Origin: Legionella cherrii
GTDB taxonomy: Bacteria; Pseudomonadota; Gammaproteobacteria; Legionellales; Legionellaceae
Length of the DNA stretch: 64,000 nt
Assembly (NCBI RefSeq): GCF_900635815.1
Contig: NZ_LR134173.1
Span: 3,256,001 to 3,320,000 of the forward strand
Direction of reading: 5' to 3'
Shown: positions 37,539-46,215 of the stretch, piece by piece
Layout: each line of letters begins with the position of its first letter
How positions within the stretch are numbered: the stretch's first letter is position 1
Notes under the pieces: generated by a model
Told to the model about the DNA's origin: nothing
What the model saw: only the letters and a program-made list of their open reading frames with translations
The model's database searches: none
Program-made: the position numbers and the translations under genes

Positions 37539-38414
37539 ATGCAAAGCAAATCTGCATTTTTCCCTTCCAATCACTATTTTTCAATAGATAACTTTGATTA
37601 CGTCTTTCGAAAAATGGTCTTAAGTGCCTATGCGAAGCGTTTTAATAGTGTGGCAGATGCTCGACTTTATTTAGCAATATGCGGAATAGACCTAGAATCC
37701 ACTGTCAAAATACTCTTAACAATGGAAAAATCTGGATTGCTCACTACACCTATAGCCGAAGCTATTTTTGCTCCAGTGGGATGTGGTGATATTGCAAATG
37801 CATTTTGTAAGCTGATGACTGGCGATATCATGATAACTGGAAAAAAGGGAATTCAATCTCTTACCCCGCTCATAGAGGCACTCGAAAAAGATTTGCCCAA
37901 AATTATCCGCATTGATATTCCTGGGCATTCTTATGTCATGTTGGCTTGCGAAAAAAAAACGGAAGGGGTTTTGGGGTATATTTATCAATCCAACGTAGCG
38001 TATGACATGGAAGATAATGCTTTTTCCCTTGCTGCATGGCTAATGGATGCGAAGTCGTGTAAAACAAATCTTTCTGAACATGTACAAAAATTAGCGCGAC
38101 TGATTAATCCTGCTGTTTCTAATTTAGAGAAAGAAAGCATCTATTTTGAGTTATATTCTGCCAAACCCATCGTCGATGTCAAAGTCCCCGCGAACATGAA
38201 AGAAATGGTCTCATACATTAATGAGAATATGAGTTTTCAATACACAATCAAATCAATAAACGCTAAAGACATGCTCCATGTTTCAAAACGAATACAGAAA
38301 ATAATAAGTCAGCACCCTGAAGAACAATTCCAATCCTTGGAGAGCTATATTTCCAGGATGAGAATAGAAACAGAGTGTGATAAAGAATTTTATCCTCTAA
38401 CAGAGCCCTCCTAA
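37539..38414 (+). CDS. Hypothetical protein with Cys/His pair, possible cysteine-hydrolase-like effector
   Basis: This 291-residue protein has no signal peptide or membrane segment. Three motifs follow a spacing seen in papain-like hydrolases: Cys82 in GCGDIANAF, His130 in IPGHSYVM at the start of a strand, and GYIYQSN (Gln150, with Asp156 close by). The combination GH-S-Y-V followed by an aromatic strand and QS resembles several bacterial toxin or effector cysteine proteases, but no family was recognised and this is a motif-level guess. The C-terminus is acidic (RIETECDKEF). Confidence 0.5.
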   Translation: MQSKSAFFPSNHYFSIDNFDYVFRKMVLSAYAKRFNSVADARLYLAICGIDLESTVKILLTMEKSGLLTTPIAEAIFAPVGCGDIANAFCKLMTGDIMITGKKGIQSLTPLIEALEKDLPKIIRIDIPGHSYVMLACEKKTEGVLGYIYQSNVAYDMEDNAFSLAAWLMDAKSCKTNLSEHVQKLARLINPAVSNLEKESIYFELYSAKPIVDVKVPANMKEMVSYINENMSFQYTIKSINAKDMLHVSKRIQKIISQHPEEQFQSLESYISRMRIETECDKEFYPLTEPS

Positions 38415-38589
38415 GACGCGTCAAATGCATCCCTACTAAGGATGTGGAGATAAAATGGGTGCGAGCATAACGCAGCACTAAAAAGGCTGCAGTATGTTGG
38501 GCATGGCTACGCATCATTTTGTGAACGATTATCTTTCATTAATGGCCAATTATGTTACAATATGGACAACAGTAGATTGGAATTAGCTC

Positions 38590-39810
38590 GTGTCTTCCTT
38601 AGTATCTCCAAAGAATTATCAATGGATAGCCAGTCTCTATTTTTTTCAAAGCATACCTTATGTGGTAGTCACGTTGATCGCAACCATCATGTTTCAACAA
38701 TATGGGATGACCAATACCCAAGCTGCGTTTTTAACCAGTTTATTTATGATCCCTTGGACAATTAAACCGCTATTTACACCTTTTTTGGAAGATCGTGCTA
38801 CCAAAAAAAAATTAACCCTTTATGCACAAGCCACCTTGAGCTTCCTTTTTATGTTCATGGCATTAGGCGTCGATACGCCCTATTTTCTTATATTGAGTTC
38901 ATTAGGTTTTGCAAGTCTTGCCTTTATTTCTTCACTTCATGATATTGTTTCTGATGGTATTTACTTACTTTTAAATAATGAGGAACAAAAAAGATACGTT
39001 GCTTGGCGCAGTTTCTTTTATCAAATGGGAAGACTGCTTATTAAAGGAGGCCTATTGGCCCTCATTGGCGGCCTCGCGTTGCACTATCAATTTAATGTAT
39101 GGCGAATATTTTTTCTCAGCTTATTTGTCATAGGGCTTCTGCTTACCTGTTACCATAAAGTTAAAATCCCAGAAAACGACTCACGAACCGAATCGATTCA
39201 CTCCAACTATCACCAAATATTTAAAACGCTTTTCTTTAATAAAAAAATCTATCCTATATTACTCTTTATTTTTATATATAATTTTTCCGAAGCCCAAATG
39301 CAAAAAATCATTCCTTTATTTTTATTGGATCACGAGGGATTAGCGCTCAACTTATATCAAGTTGGAGAACTCTATGGGATTTTTGGAAGTACCTTATTGA
39401 TGTTAGGTATTTTTATGTCGGGTTGGCTTCTTACTCATTATAAACTGGAGCTCTGTATCAAAAAGGTAACGGTACTCTTGCTTCTTGGTCATTCACTCTA
39501 TCTTTTGTTTCCTCTTTTTAATGCAAACCATAACCTACTTTATCTGGTTATTTTATTGAATCAATTCACTGTAGGTTTGGCCAATGGAACCTATATGGGA
39601 TATCTGTTGGAAGCAGCCAACAAAAGCGCCTACCCAATGTCCATGTACACTGTTTGTACCTCCATCATGGCCTCAAGCTATGTGTTTTTTGGTGCACTCA
39701 GTGGTTGGATGGAGCAACAACTGGGTTATTCTGTTTTTTTTCTTTATATTTTCGCAGCAAACATAATGCTTGTCATAATAACTTTTAGAATGATGAATAA
39801 GTATGACTGA
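38590..39810 (+). CDS. MFS transporter (AmpG/PAT-like)
   Basis: This 406-residue inner-membrane protein has about 12 hydrophobic helices. The N-terminal SIPYVVVTLIATIMFQQYGM and TIKPLFTPFLED are reminiscent of AmpG and the acetyl-CoA/muropeptide transporter branch of MFS. It starts with GTG at 38590 and overlaps the following luxR gene by 8 bp, so the two are cotranscribed and probably translationally coupled. The substrate is unknown; a sugar-like product linked to the nearby chitinase is an attractive guess without direct evidence. Confidence 0.78.
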   Translation: MSSLVSPKNYQWIASLYFFQSIPYVVVTLIATIMFQQYGMTNTQAAFLTSLFMIPWTIKPLFTPFLEDRATKKKLTLYAQATLSFLFMFMALGVDTPYFLILSSLGFASLAFISSLHDIVSDGIYLLLNNEEQKRYVAWRSFFYQMGRLLIKGGLLALIGGLALHYQFNVWRIFFLSLFVIGLLLTCYHKVKIPENDSRTESIHSNYHQIFKTLFFNKKIYPILLFIFIYNFSEAQMQKIIPLFLLDHEGLALNLYQVGELYGIFGSTLLMLGIFMSGWLLTHYKLELCIKKVTVLLLLGHSLYLLFPLFNANHNLLYLVILLNQFTVGLANGTYMGYLLEAANKSAYPMSMYTVCTSIMASSYVFFGALSGWMEQQLGYSVFFLYIFAANIMLVIITFRMMNKYD

Positions 39811-40543
39811 CTTACTGATAACCTTAGAGAATGAATTAGTACAGGCACGCTCGCTTGCTGATTGTGATCTTGCCTTGAGTTATTATTTAAATAAAAAAGG
39901 GATTACCACGTTCTCATTTACTTATTATGCCTATCATCCCAATTCAGCCAATCATTTAAAATATGATATGTGTTCCGCCAATTTCAAAGCCTGGCATCAA
40001 CATTACCTTGCAGAACAATACCAAAATATTGATAGCACACTGAATTTTGTTTATAACAATCATTTACCGATTTATTGGAATTTAAAACAGCAATTGGCAC
40101 AAGCGGCCAGTGAATCAGAACGTAAAATGCGCGAAGACTCTATCGCCTTTGGCGCAGAAGCAGGCTTATCAATCCCTATCCATGGTCCACATAATAATTT
40201 TGCCATTTTGTTATTGGTGCAAATGCAAAATCAGCACTGTAATTTACAGGATAACCGTGCACAATATGATTTTTTTGTTACTGCGCATCTCTACTATCAC
40301 TACATCCAAACTCATCTTCTCGATCAAATTAGTGAGAAAGAAGCTTTTCATTTAACCCAGCGTGAAATTCAATGCTTGTTGCTGATCGCGGAACAACATT
40401 CCGTCAAAGAGATATCTCAACGGCTTGAAATCAGTGAACGAACGGTTAATTTCCATATCCAAAAAATCAATAAAAAATTAGGTACTAAGAATAAATATCA
40501 ATCCTTGGCTAAGGCCTTAGAATATCAATTATTAACCTTATGA
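39803..40543 (+). CDS. LuxR-type regulator with autoinducer-binding-like domain (LuxR solo)
   Basis: This 246-residue protein has an N-terminal Autoind_bind-like domain and a C-terminal LuxR helix-turn-helix (about 183-240: LTQREIQCLLLIAE, ISERTVNFHIQKINKKL). Residues matching the signal-pocket positions of TraR/LuxR are present: Trp64 and Tyr68 (WHQHY), Asp77, Trp92 and Gly117/121. The Pro usually after the Asp is Ser78. No luxI synthase is nearby, so it is a solo. It overlaps the MFS gene by 8 bp and is followed by a tandem operator-like repeat and the chitinase gene, its likely target. Confidence 0.85.
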   Translation: MTDLLITLENELVQARSLADCDLALSYYLNKKGITTFSFTYYAYHPNSANHLKYDMCSANFKAWHQHYLAEQYQNIDSTLNFVYNNHLPIYWNLKQQLAQAASESERKMREDSIAFGAEAGLSIPIHGPHNNFAILLLVQMQNQHCNLQDNRAQYDFFVTAHLYYHYIQTHLLDQISEKEAFHLTQREIQCLLLIAEQHSVKEISQRLEISERTVNFHIQKINKKLGTKNKYQSLAKALEYQLLTL

Positions 40544-40548
40544 TCCCC

Positions 40549-40585
40549 CTGTCACAATTGACAGTGGTTAATGACCAATTGACAG
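40549..40585. promoter_or_regulatory. Tandem operator-like sites upstream of chitinase
   Basis: The palindrome CTGTCACAATTGACAG (40549-40564) is followed by a second copy of CAATTGACAG (40576-40585). The two CAATTGACAG copies (40555 and 40576) are exactly 21 bp apart, two helical turns, so a protein could bind both on one face. They lie 38-70 bp before the chitinase ATG and right after the luxR stop. Confidence 0.65.
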
Positions 40586-40622
40586 GATTAAAATTTAACT
40601 TCCTGTTCATTGGAGATACATA

Positions 40623-42140
40623 ATGAATTTTTTTAAGAAAATTATTCAATTAACTACGATTGCTGCTTCCCTAATTCCTGTAGGAGCAAATGCAAGCTTA
40701 ACTTTATACACGACCAATTGGTCTATGTATGGCCAAAATCCTTACGAGTATGATGGAGCTTACAAAATAGGTCGGCCATATGGACAATTAGCTTATGTGT
40801 ACAATCCGGACATGGTCGCTCAATTCAATAAAGCGGATGTAGTCGCCTGGAGTTTTTTACAAGTATGGAACAGCAAAGATCCCAATCAAGCCCAATATCA
40901 AATCCCCTCCAGCTGGGATGGCTTAATGCATTTTGCAGATCTCTGGGGCGAGCTGCCTTTAGAAGGTTCCTGGATCTCACCTTTGCCACCAGAAACAAAA
41001 GATTTCCTCGATTTTTGTACCGCAAATCAAGGTTCATGTACTTCCATACAAATGAATGGCAACACCGGTCAAAAAGAATTATTTAATTACACGGATCAAA
41101 AAGGTGTGGGGCAACTCAACAGTTTTGGCGCCTTTATTCATTCCAATAAATATACAGCAAAACGCATCATTGCAATTGGTGGTGCCAACACAGTTGAAAA
41201 TAAGGGAATCAGCACCGCTACATTTGCCGCCATCTTCGCCAATCAAGATAAATTTTTAAATCAATTTAAATCCTGGATGAATCATTTTAAAAATTTAAAG
41301 GGAATTGACTATGATTTTGAACCCCCTATTGATTTGCAAACAGGCGGCCAATTACCTCCCGATGCAAATACTCTGGCTGACTACAAACATCTTTTTGATT
41401 TAGTCAAAGCCAGCCGACAAACCTTAGGAAAAGATGCTTATATCTCGGTAACCATCACGGTGAACAAAGAGTATTTGGAGCAAATCAATCAATCAGTTGA
41501 TGGAGGTTGGTTTAAACAAATTGCAAATTATGCCGACAGTGTTAATTTAATGACTTATGATTTACATGGTCCTTGGTCACAAAGCAGTGATCCCTATACA
41601 GCAGTGCATGCCTATTTAAAGCAACCAGAAACCAGTCATAAAGATGAGTTTGCCATTAACTATGCAACAGATTCAATTACTGAACAAGTTCTTGCATACG
41701 GTATGCCCAAAGAAAAATTACAAGTGGGTCTAGCGGCCTATGGCCGAGGATTTTCTGGGGTAGCACCTGGTGACAACCTTGACCTACCTGGTTTTGAACA
41801 ACCCTGGACGGGGGCAAGCCATTTTGCTTCTGAATATTCCATACAAGATGGTCTGCTCCCTTATAAATCGGTAGATAAATTGGTAAATCAACTCAATTAT
41901 AAGAGCTATCGAGTCAATGCCTTTGATGAGAACAATACCCCTTTGATTACGGGTTCTTATCTCTACAACGCAACCGCCAAACAATTTATTGGCTATCAAT
42001 CTCCTGAGGTAGTTAAGGAGGTATGCCGGTTTATCAAGAACAAACAACTAAAAGGCGCCATTATGTGGAGTGCTGATACCGACTTACCGGTTTCGAATCC
42101 CAACAGTTTGGTTGCAGCTTATAAGAGCTTATGCAACTAA
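40623..42140 (+). CDS. GH18 chitinase-like secreted glycosidase
   Basis: This 505-residue precursor begins with a signal peptide (cleavage near GANA, about residue 25). It contains the GH18 barrel with catalytic block GIDYDFEPP; the acid/base Glu and two Asp of DxDxE are present, though the first Asp of DxxDxDxE is replaced. VNLMTYDLHG and IMWSADTDLP are the beta-6 and beta-8 GH18 signatures. It should hydrolyse chitin or N-acetylglucosamine glycans outside the cytoplasm. GGAGA precedes the ATG. Regulation by the upstream LuxR protein is inferred from the tandem sites between them. Confidence 0.87.
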   Translation: MNFFKKIIQLTTIAASLIPVGANASLTLYTTNWSMYGQNPYEYDGAYKIGRPYGQLAYVYNPDMVAQFNKADVVAWSFLQVWNSKDPNQAQYQIPSSWDGLMHFADLWGELPLEGSWISPLPPETKDFLDFCTANQGSCTSIQMNGNTGQKELFNYTDQKGVGQLNSFGAFIHSNKYTAKRIIAIGGANTVENKGISTATFAAIFANQDKFLNQFKSWMNHFKNLKGIDYDFEPPIDLQTGGQLPPDANTLADYKHLFDLVKASRQTLGKDAYISVTITVNKEYLEQINQSVDGGWFKQIANYADSVNLMTYDLHGPWSQSSDPYTAVHAYLKQPETSHKDEFAINYATDSITEQVLAYGMPKEKLQVGLAAYGRGFSGVAPGDNLDLPGFEQPWTGASHFASEYSIQDGLLPYKSVDKLVNQLNYKSYRVNAFDENNTPLITGSYLYNATAKQFIGYQSPEVVKEVCRFIKNKQLKGAIMWSADTDLPVSNPNSLVAAYKSLCN

Positions 42141-42153
42141 TCTAGCGAGCTGT

Positions 42154-42203
42154 CCCCCTTCACCCCAACCCTGTCCCTTTAGGCAAAGGGTTAGGGTGAG
42201 AGG
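42154..42203. repeat. CTCACCC-type intergenic inverted repeat
   Basis: CCCTTCACCCCAACCCTGTC..CCCTTT pairs imperfectly with AAAGGGTTAGGGTGAGAGG across a 4-nt loop. Related CCCTCACCCCTGCCCCTC and CCCCTCTCCC..GGGGTGAGGG elements occur at 58291 and 62093, so this is a dispersed family. Here it follows the chitinase gene and may end its transcript. Confidence 0.65.
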
Positions 42204-42315
42204 AAGCTTGCAATTTTTATTCCTTAACCTGAAATCCACGGATCCCAATCTCATACAAATCTTGTATCTCCATAACTCTTTGACTATTATTTAAAAAAGA
42301 CCTCAACTCAAGACA

Positions 42316-44193
42316 ATGAATCTATTCTCTTTCCCAATAGCATCGAAATGGAAAATGATATTGTTATTCCTATCAGTGATTGCTATTTTTTTATATCTCG
42401 TTATGCAAATAATGAATGTTCCATTCGCTGAAGTTCCTTTATTGATCATCATAGTCATTGGAGGCATCCCCTTATTTTTACAAATCGTAATTAAACTGTT
42501 TCAAGGTAATTTAGGGGCAGACTCCTTAGCAGCTATTGCATTAGTCACCGGTACCCTTCTCCACGAATACCTGGCTGTTGCGCTCATTATTCTCATGCTG
42601 GCAGGTGGACAAACGTTGGAGCAATACGCCATGCGTAAAGCATCCTCTGTTTTAATGGCCCTCGCCGCACGGATGCCCACCAAAGCCCATCGAAAAACAA
42701 AAGATCACATTGAAGACATCACATTAGATGATATTCGTATTGGTGATGACATTGTTGTCTATCCCTATGAAATTTGTCCGGTCGATGGCAACGTTGTGGA
42801 GGGACATGGGATGATGGATGAGTCCTATCTGACTGGTGAACCTTACATGATTTCCAAAGCGCCGGGAACTCCTGTAATTTCCGGCGCAATCAATGGTGAA
42901 TCCCCATTAACGATTCAGGCAGTCAGACTCCCTTCCGATTCACGTTATGCAGCGATTGTCGAGGTACTTAAAGAAGCAGAACAACGAAAACCTTCATTAC
43001 GACGATTAGGAGACCAAATCGGCGCCATTTTTGCTCCGTTAGCCTTGGTCTTTGCATGCGCAGCCTGGTACCTCACTGGGGATTCGATGCGCTTTCTCGC
43101 CGTAATCGTCATCGCAACACCTTGCCCTTTACTTATAGCCATTCCCATTACCTTGATTAGTGCAATTTCTATGGCAGCAAAACAAAGTATTATTATTCGT
43201 GATCCAACAGTTCTTGAGCGATTACCGACCTGTCGCACTGCAATTTTCGATAAAACAGGAACATTAACCTATGGCAAACCCGCATTATCAGAAATCCATG
43301 TTGCCAAAAACACATCCCTGAATTCAGATCACATTTTGCAATTTACAGCAAGCTTGGAACGTTATTCAAAGCATCCGCTTGCTCCTGCAATCCTGAAGGC
43401 TGCTGAAGAGCGTCATTTAAGATTGCTTGAAGCAGCTCAAGTTTCTGAAAAACCAGGACAAGGGCTAATTGGTACGATTGAGCGTCATCAGATTCATGTA
43501 ACCAGTCGTAATAAATTTCTGCTTCATAAGCCAGAATCTGCCAGCGAACTTCCACCTGAATCTCCAGGGTTAGAATGTATTATTCTCTATGATGAACAAT
43601 TTGTAGGTTCATTAGTTTTTCATGATGCGCCACGTAAAGAAGGAAAATCCTTTATCAGCCATTTATCTCCCTCCCACCAATTTAAAAAAATAATGCTTGT
43701 GTCAGGCGATCGTGAGTCTGAAGTAAGATATTTGGCTACCCAGTTAAATCTCAAAGAAATTCATGCATCACAAAGTCCCGAACAAAAGCTTGCCATTGTT
43801 CGCGAAGAAAGAAAAAAAGCACCCACAGTATTTATGGGGGATGGTATTAATGATGCTCCAGCACTCACCGCAGCAACTGTTGGAATTGCCTTTGGGCAAT
43901 ACAGCAATATAACTTCTGAAGCAGCCGGCGTGGTAATCATGGAAAATACTTTGAAAAAAGTAGATGAATTAATTCATCTGAGCTTGGATACCCGCAAGAT
44001 TGCATTACAAAGCGCTGTTGGAGGAATGCTGCTCAGTGTCATTGGGATGAGCTTTGCATCACTCGGTTATATCACTCCGGTAACTGGTGCTATTCTTCAA
44101 GAAGTAATTGATGCACTTGCTATTGTTAATGCGCTCAGGCTTGCATGGGGCGGCAAAATTAAAATTGATTTACCCCCTATTTCTGCCAGCTAA
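42316..44193 (+). CDS. P1B-type heavy-metal ATPase without N-terminal metal-binding domain
   Basis: This 625-residue inner-membrane pump has the phosphorylation motif DKTGT (Asp312), TGEP actuator loop, GDGINDAP hinge and about 6-8 membrane helices. The transport-site motif in the membrane is TPCPL (Thr268-Pro269-Cys270) rather than CPC; TPC has been associated with the P1B-5 group (Ni/Fe export), so those ions are candidates. No N-terminal HMA domain or His-rich tail is present. It opens a cluster with TolC, RND, DUF2892, SixA and Usp genes. Confidence 0.87.
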   Translation: MNLFSFPIASKWKMILLFLSVIAIFLYLVMQIMNVPFAEVPLLIIIVIGGIPLFLQIVIKLFQGNLGADSLAAIALVTGTLLHEYLAVALIILMLAGGQTLEQYAMRKASSVLMALAARMPTKAHRKTKDHIEDITLDDIRIGDDIVVYPYEICPVDGNVVEGHGMMDESYLTGEPYMISKAPGTPVISGAINGESPLTIQAVRLPSDSRYAAIVEVLKEAEQRKPSLRRLGDQIGAIFAPLALVFACAAWYLTGDSMRFLAVIVIATPCPLLIAIPITLISAISMAAKQSIIIRDPTVLERLPTCRTAIFDKTGTLTYGKPALSEIHVAKNTSLNSDHILQFTASLERYSKHPLAPAILKAAEERHLRLLEAAQVSEKPGQGLIGTIERHQIHVTSRNKFLLHKPESASELPPESPGLECIILYDEQFVGSLVFHDAPRKEGKSFISHLSPSHQFKKIMLVSGDRESEVRYLATQLNLKEIHASQSPEQKLAIVREERKKAPTVFMGDGINDAPALTAATVGIAFGQYSNITSEAAGVVIMENTLKKVDELIHLSLDTRKIALQSAVGGMLLSVIGMSFASLGYITPVTGAILQEVIDALAIVNALRLAWGGKIKIDLPPISAS

Positions 44194-44294
44194 ATTGTGT
44201 CGATGGTCGAGAAACAATTTCCCTCCAATTGTCATTTATTTGTACTTGTTTAACTATACTGTATATAGGAACACGAAAATTGGAGGTATGGGAT

Positions 44295-44510
44295 ATGAAC
44301 TCGCTCAAGCAGAATGATCCTTATGAGGCCAGAGTTACAATTGAAAAAAAAATTATCTCTAAAACCACAGGACAAAGTATCGACGCGTTAAAAGCACATC
44401 TAAGCGAACAATGTGATTTAGAACATTCCGGCGCGGAAGGAGAAATTATTGAACTGGCCACCGGCAAGATTATCTATAGATGTCATAAACAAACGATAAT
44501 CGATCAATAA
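44295..44510 (+). CDS. Small hypothetical protein
   Basis: This 71-residue soluble protein starts at ATG 44295 with a strong GGAGGTATGGGAT leader (44282-44294). It contains two cysteines (EQCDLEHSG, IYRCHKQ) with neighbouring histidines that could bind a metal, fitting its place between the metal ATPase and an efflux pump. No family was recognised. Confidence 0.55.
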   Translation: MNSLKQNDPYEARVTIEKKIISKTTGQSIDALKAHLSEQCDLEHSGAEGEIIELATGKIIYRCHKQTIIDQ

Positions 44511-44620
44511 ACTTTCCCTAATATCTCTGATCATGACACAGTATCTATGCTCCATATTAATCTTTCAACAAGATATCTAAATCGTTATAATAGGAATTCA
44601 CCTAAAACCAAGGATTGGAC

Positions 44621-44695
44621 ATGCAAAATTCCTATGGGTTTGGCAAAACAGTCGACTACGCATTCGATCAAGCACTTGAGCATGTAACCAAGTAA
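44621..44695 (+). pseudogene. Truncated DUF302 gene remnant
   Basis: The ATG at 44621 opens a 24-codon frame whose product (FGKTVDYAFDQALEHVTK) matches the extreme N-terminus of DUF302 proteins (usual length 120-140), then stops at TAA 44693-44695. No continuation was found in other frames, so the rest was deleted. DUF302 genes commonly accompany SQR/DUF2892/RND clusters like this one. Confidence 0.6.
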
Positions 44696-44801
44696 AAACC
44701 CGGCTCCAACGTGTTTTACATCAAATTTAAGGAAATAACAAAAATGATTTGGAGATCTTGTCAAGTCAAGCTAATGATAATCAGTAAGTACTGGTAGCGC
44801 G

Positions 44802-46193
44802 ATGATTCGAAGAGCCGTACAAAAAAAATTGATTGTATTGGGGCTATGTCAATTTCTAGCTTCTTCTTTAGCAAGCGCTGAGAACGTAAAACCAATTAGT
44901 TATATTGAAGCAGTGAGACTTTCACTCAGTAGCAATCCTCGTATTGGTGCAAGCCAAGCCCAAATTGAATCAGCTAGAGCAGCCATTATCGAAACCAGAG
45001 GAGCTGGCTTACCGAAGCTGGGTTTGGAAATGAATGCTGCTCGCAGTGACAATCCTTTAAACGTTTTTAGTTATAAATTAAGTCAGGGCAATGTTTCATT
45101 TGCTGATTTTGGTCTGGGGCAATTCACCGGGCCCGGTTCAATTAATGTAAGACCACAAGCATTGGATTCACCAGGGTATTACAGTAATTACAATGCAGGA
45201 TTTAAATTAATCGTCCCCATTTATTCAGGGGGTGAAACCATCGCGAGATTAAGAAATACTAATGCCCTACTTCGTGCAGCGCAACATGGGGATCAAGCGG
45301 CACGCATGCAATTAGCTTATGATATTCTCCAAGCTTATGAAGGTGTTCTTGCTACCAACAAACTTGTCGTTCTTGCGAATGAAGAGGTCGATGCGGCTAC
45401 CTCTTATCTCAAAACAACCAAAACCCTTTTTAAACAATCGCTGGTCATAGAAAGTGACTTGTTACTCGCGGATACTTATCTGAGGACAGTAAAAACATCT
45501 TTAATAGAAGCGCAAGCACAATTGCAAAACCATCTTGATGAGTTCCGCAGCTTAATTGGCCATCAAGATCGTTTGTATGTTCCAAAAAATTCCGTTCAGT
45601 TTCCAACAACAAAAAGATCAATTGCCGCTCTGACACAAAAGGCATTCATCCGGAACGCACAATTGCGTGCAATTAAATCAACTATAGAGGCGGGTCGCGC
45701 CAATGTTGATGCAGTCAATGCAACAAACAAACCGCAGGTAAACTTACAATTGCGGCAGGATTGGAATGGAAATAATGTTGGTGCTGGACTTCCATCAAAT
45801 CTCATCGCCCTTGGTGTCAATTGGGAATTATTTAGCTCAGGCGAACATTCAGGAGCAGTTCAAAAAGCAGTTGCAGAGGTCAAACAAGCTACCTTTCAAT
45901 TAGAAGATACTGCGAATGCACTGCGTCTTGCACTTATCCAGGCACGACGCGCTGAAGAAGTTGCAGCGATTCAATATCAAGCAAATCATGCTAATGCAAT
46001 GCAAGCAAAAAAAGTTGTAGGTCATCTAAGCAAAAGATATGGGCGTGGATTAGTTCCACTTGGGCAATTGTTGGAAAGCCAAATCAAATGGGCTGAAGCA
46101 AAAAATAAGTGTATCCAATCACAATACAATCAAATTCTTGCGCGAGGACGATTGTTAATGCTAACGAATGAGTTAATTCCATCAGAGAAATAA
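44802..46193 (+). CDS. TolC-family outer membrane efflux protein
   Basis: This 463-residue protein has a signal peptide (cleavage after ASA near residue 27) and two outer-membrane-factor repeats with long helices (SYIEAVRLSLSSNPRIGASQAQIESAR in outline, and the second near QLRAIKSTIEAGRANVDA). It lacks a lipobox, so it is TolC-like rather than OprM-like. The RND permease gene begins 22 bp later, so they form one operon; a membrane fusion protein gene expected between or beside them is missing. Confidence 0.87.
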   Translation: MIRRAVQKKLIVLGLCQFLASSLASAENVKPISYIEAVRLSLSSNPRIGASQAQIESARAAIIETRGAGLPKLGLEMNAARSDNPLNVFSYKLSQGNVSFADFGLGQFTGPGSINVRPQALDSPGYYSNYNAGFKLIVPIYSGGETIARLRNTNALLRAAQHGDQAARMQLAYDILQAYEGVLATNKLVVLANEEVDAATSYLKTTKTLFKQSLVIESDLLLADTYLRTVKTSLIEAQAQLQNHLDEFRSLIGHQDRLYVPKNSVQFPTTKRSIAALTQKAFIRNAQLRAIKSTIEAGRANVDAVNATNKPQVNLQLRQDWNGNNVGAGLPSNLIALGVNWELFSSGEHSGAVQKAVAEVKQATFQLEDTANALRLALIQARRAEEVAAIQYQANHANAMQAKKVVGHLSKRYGRGLVPLGQLLESQIKWAEAKNKCIQSQYNQILARGRLLMLTNELIPSEK

Positions 46194-46215
46194 AATAGTG
46201 TAATTTATTGGACAA

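Noticed and set aside
42945..43238. A 97-residue antisense frame inside the P-type ATPase gene
   Set aside because: Shadow of the coding strand, without start signals or protein-like composition.
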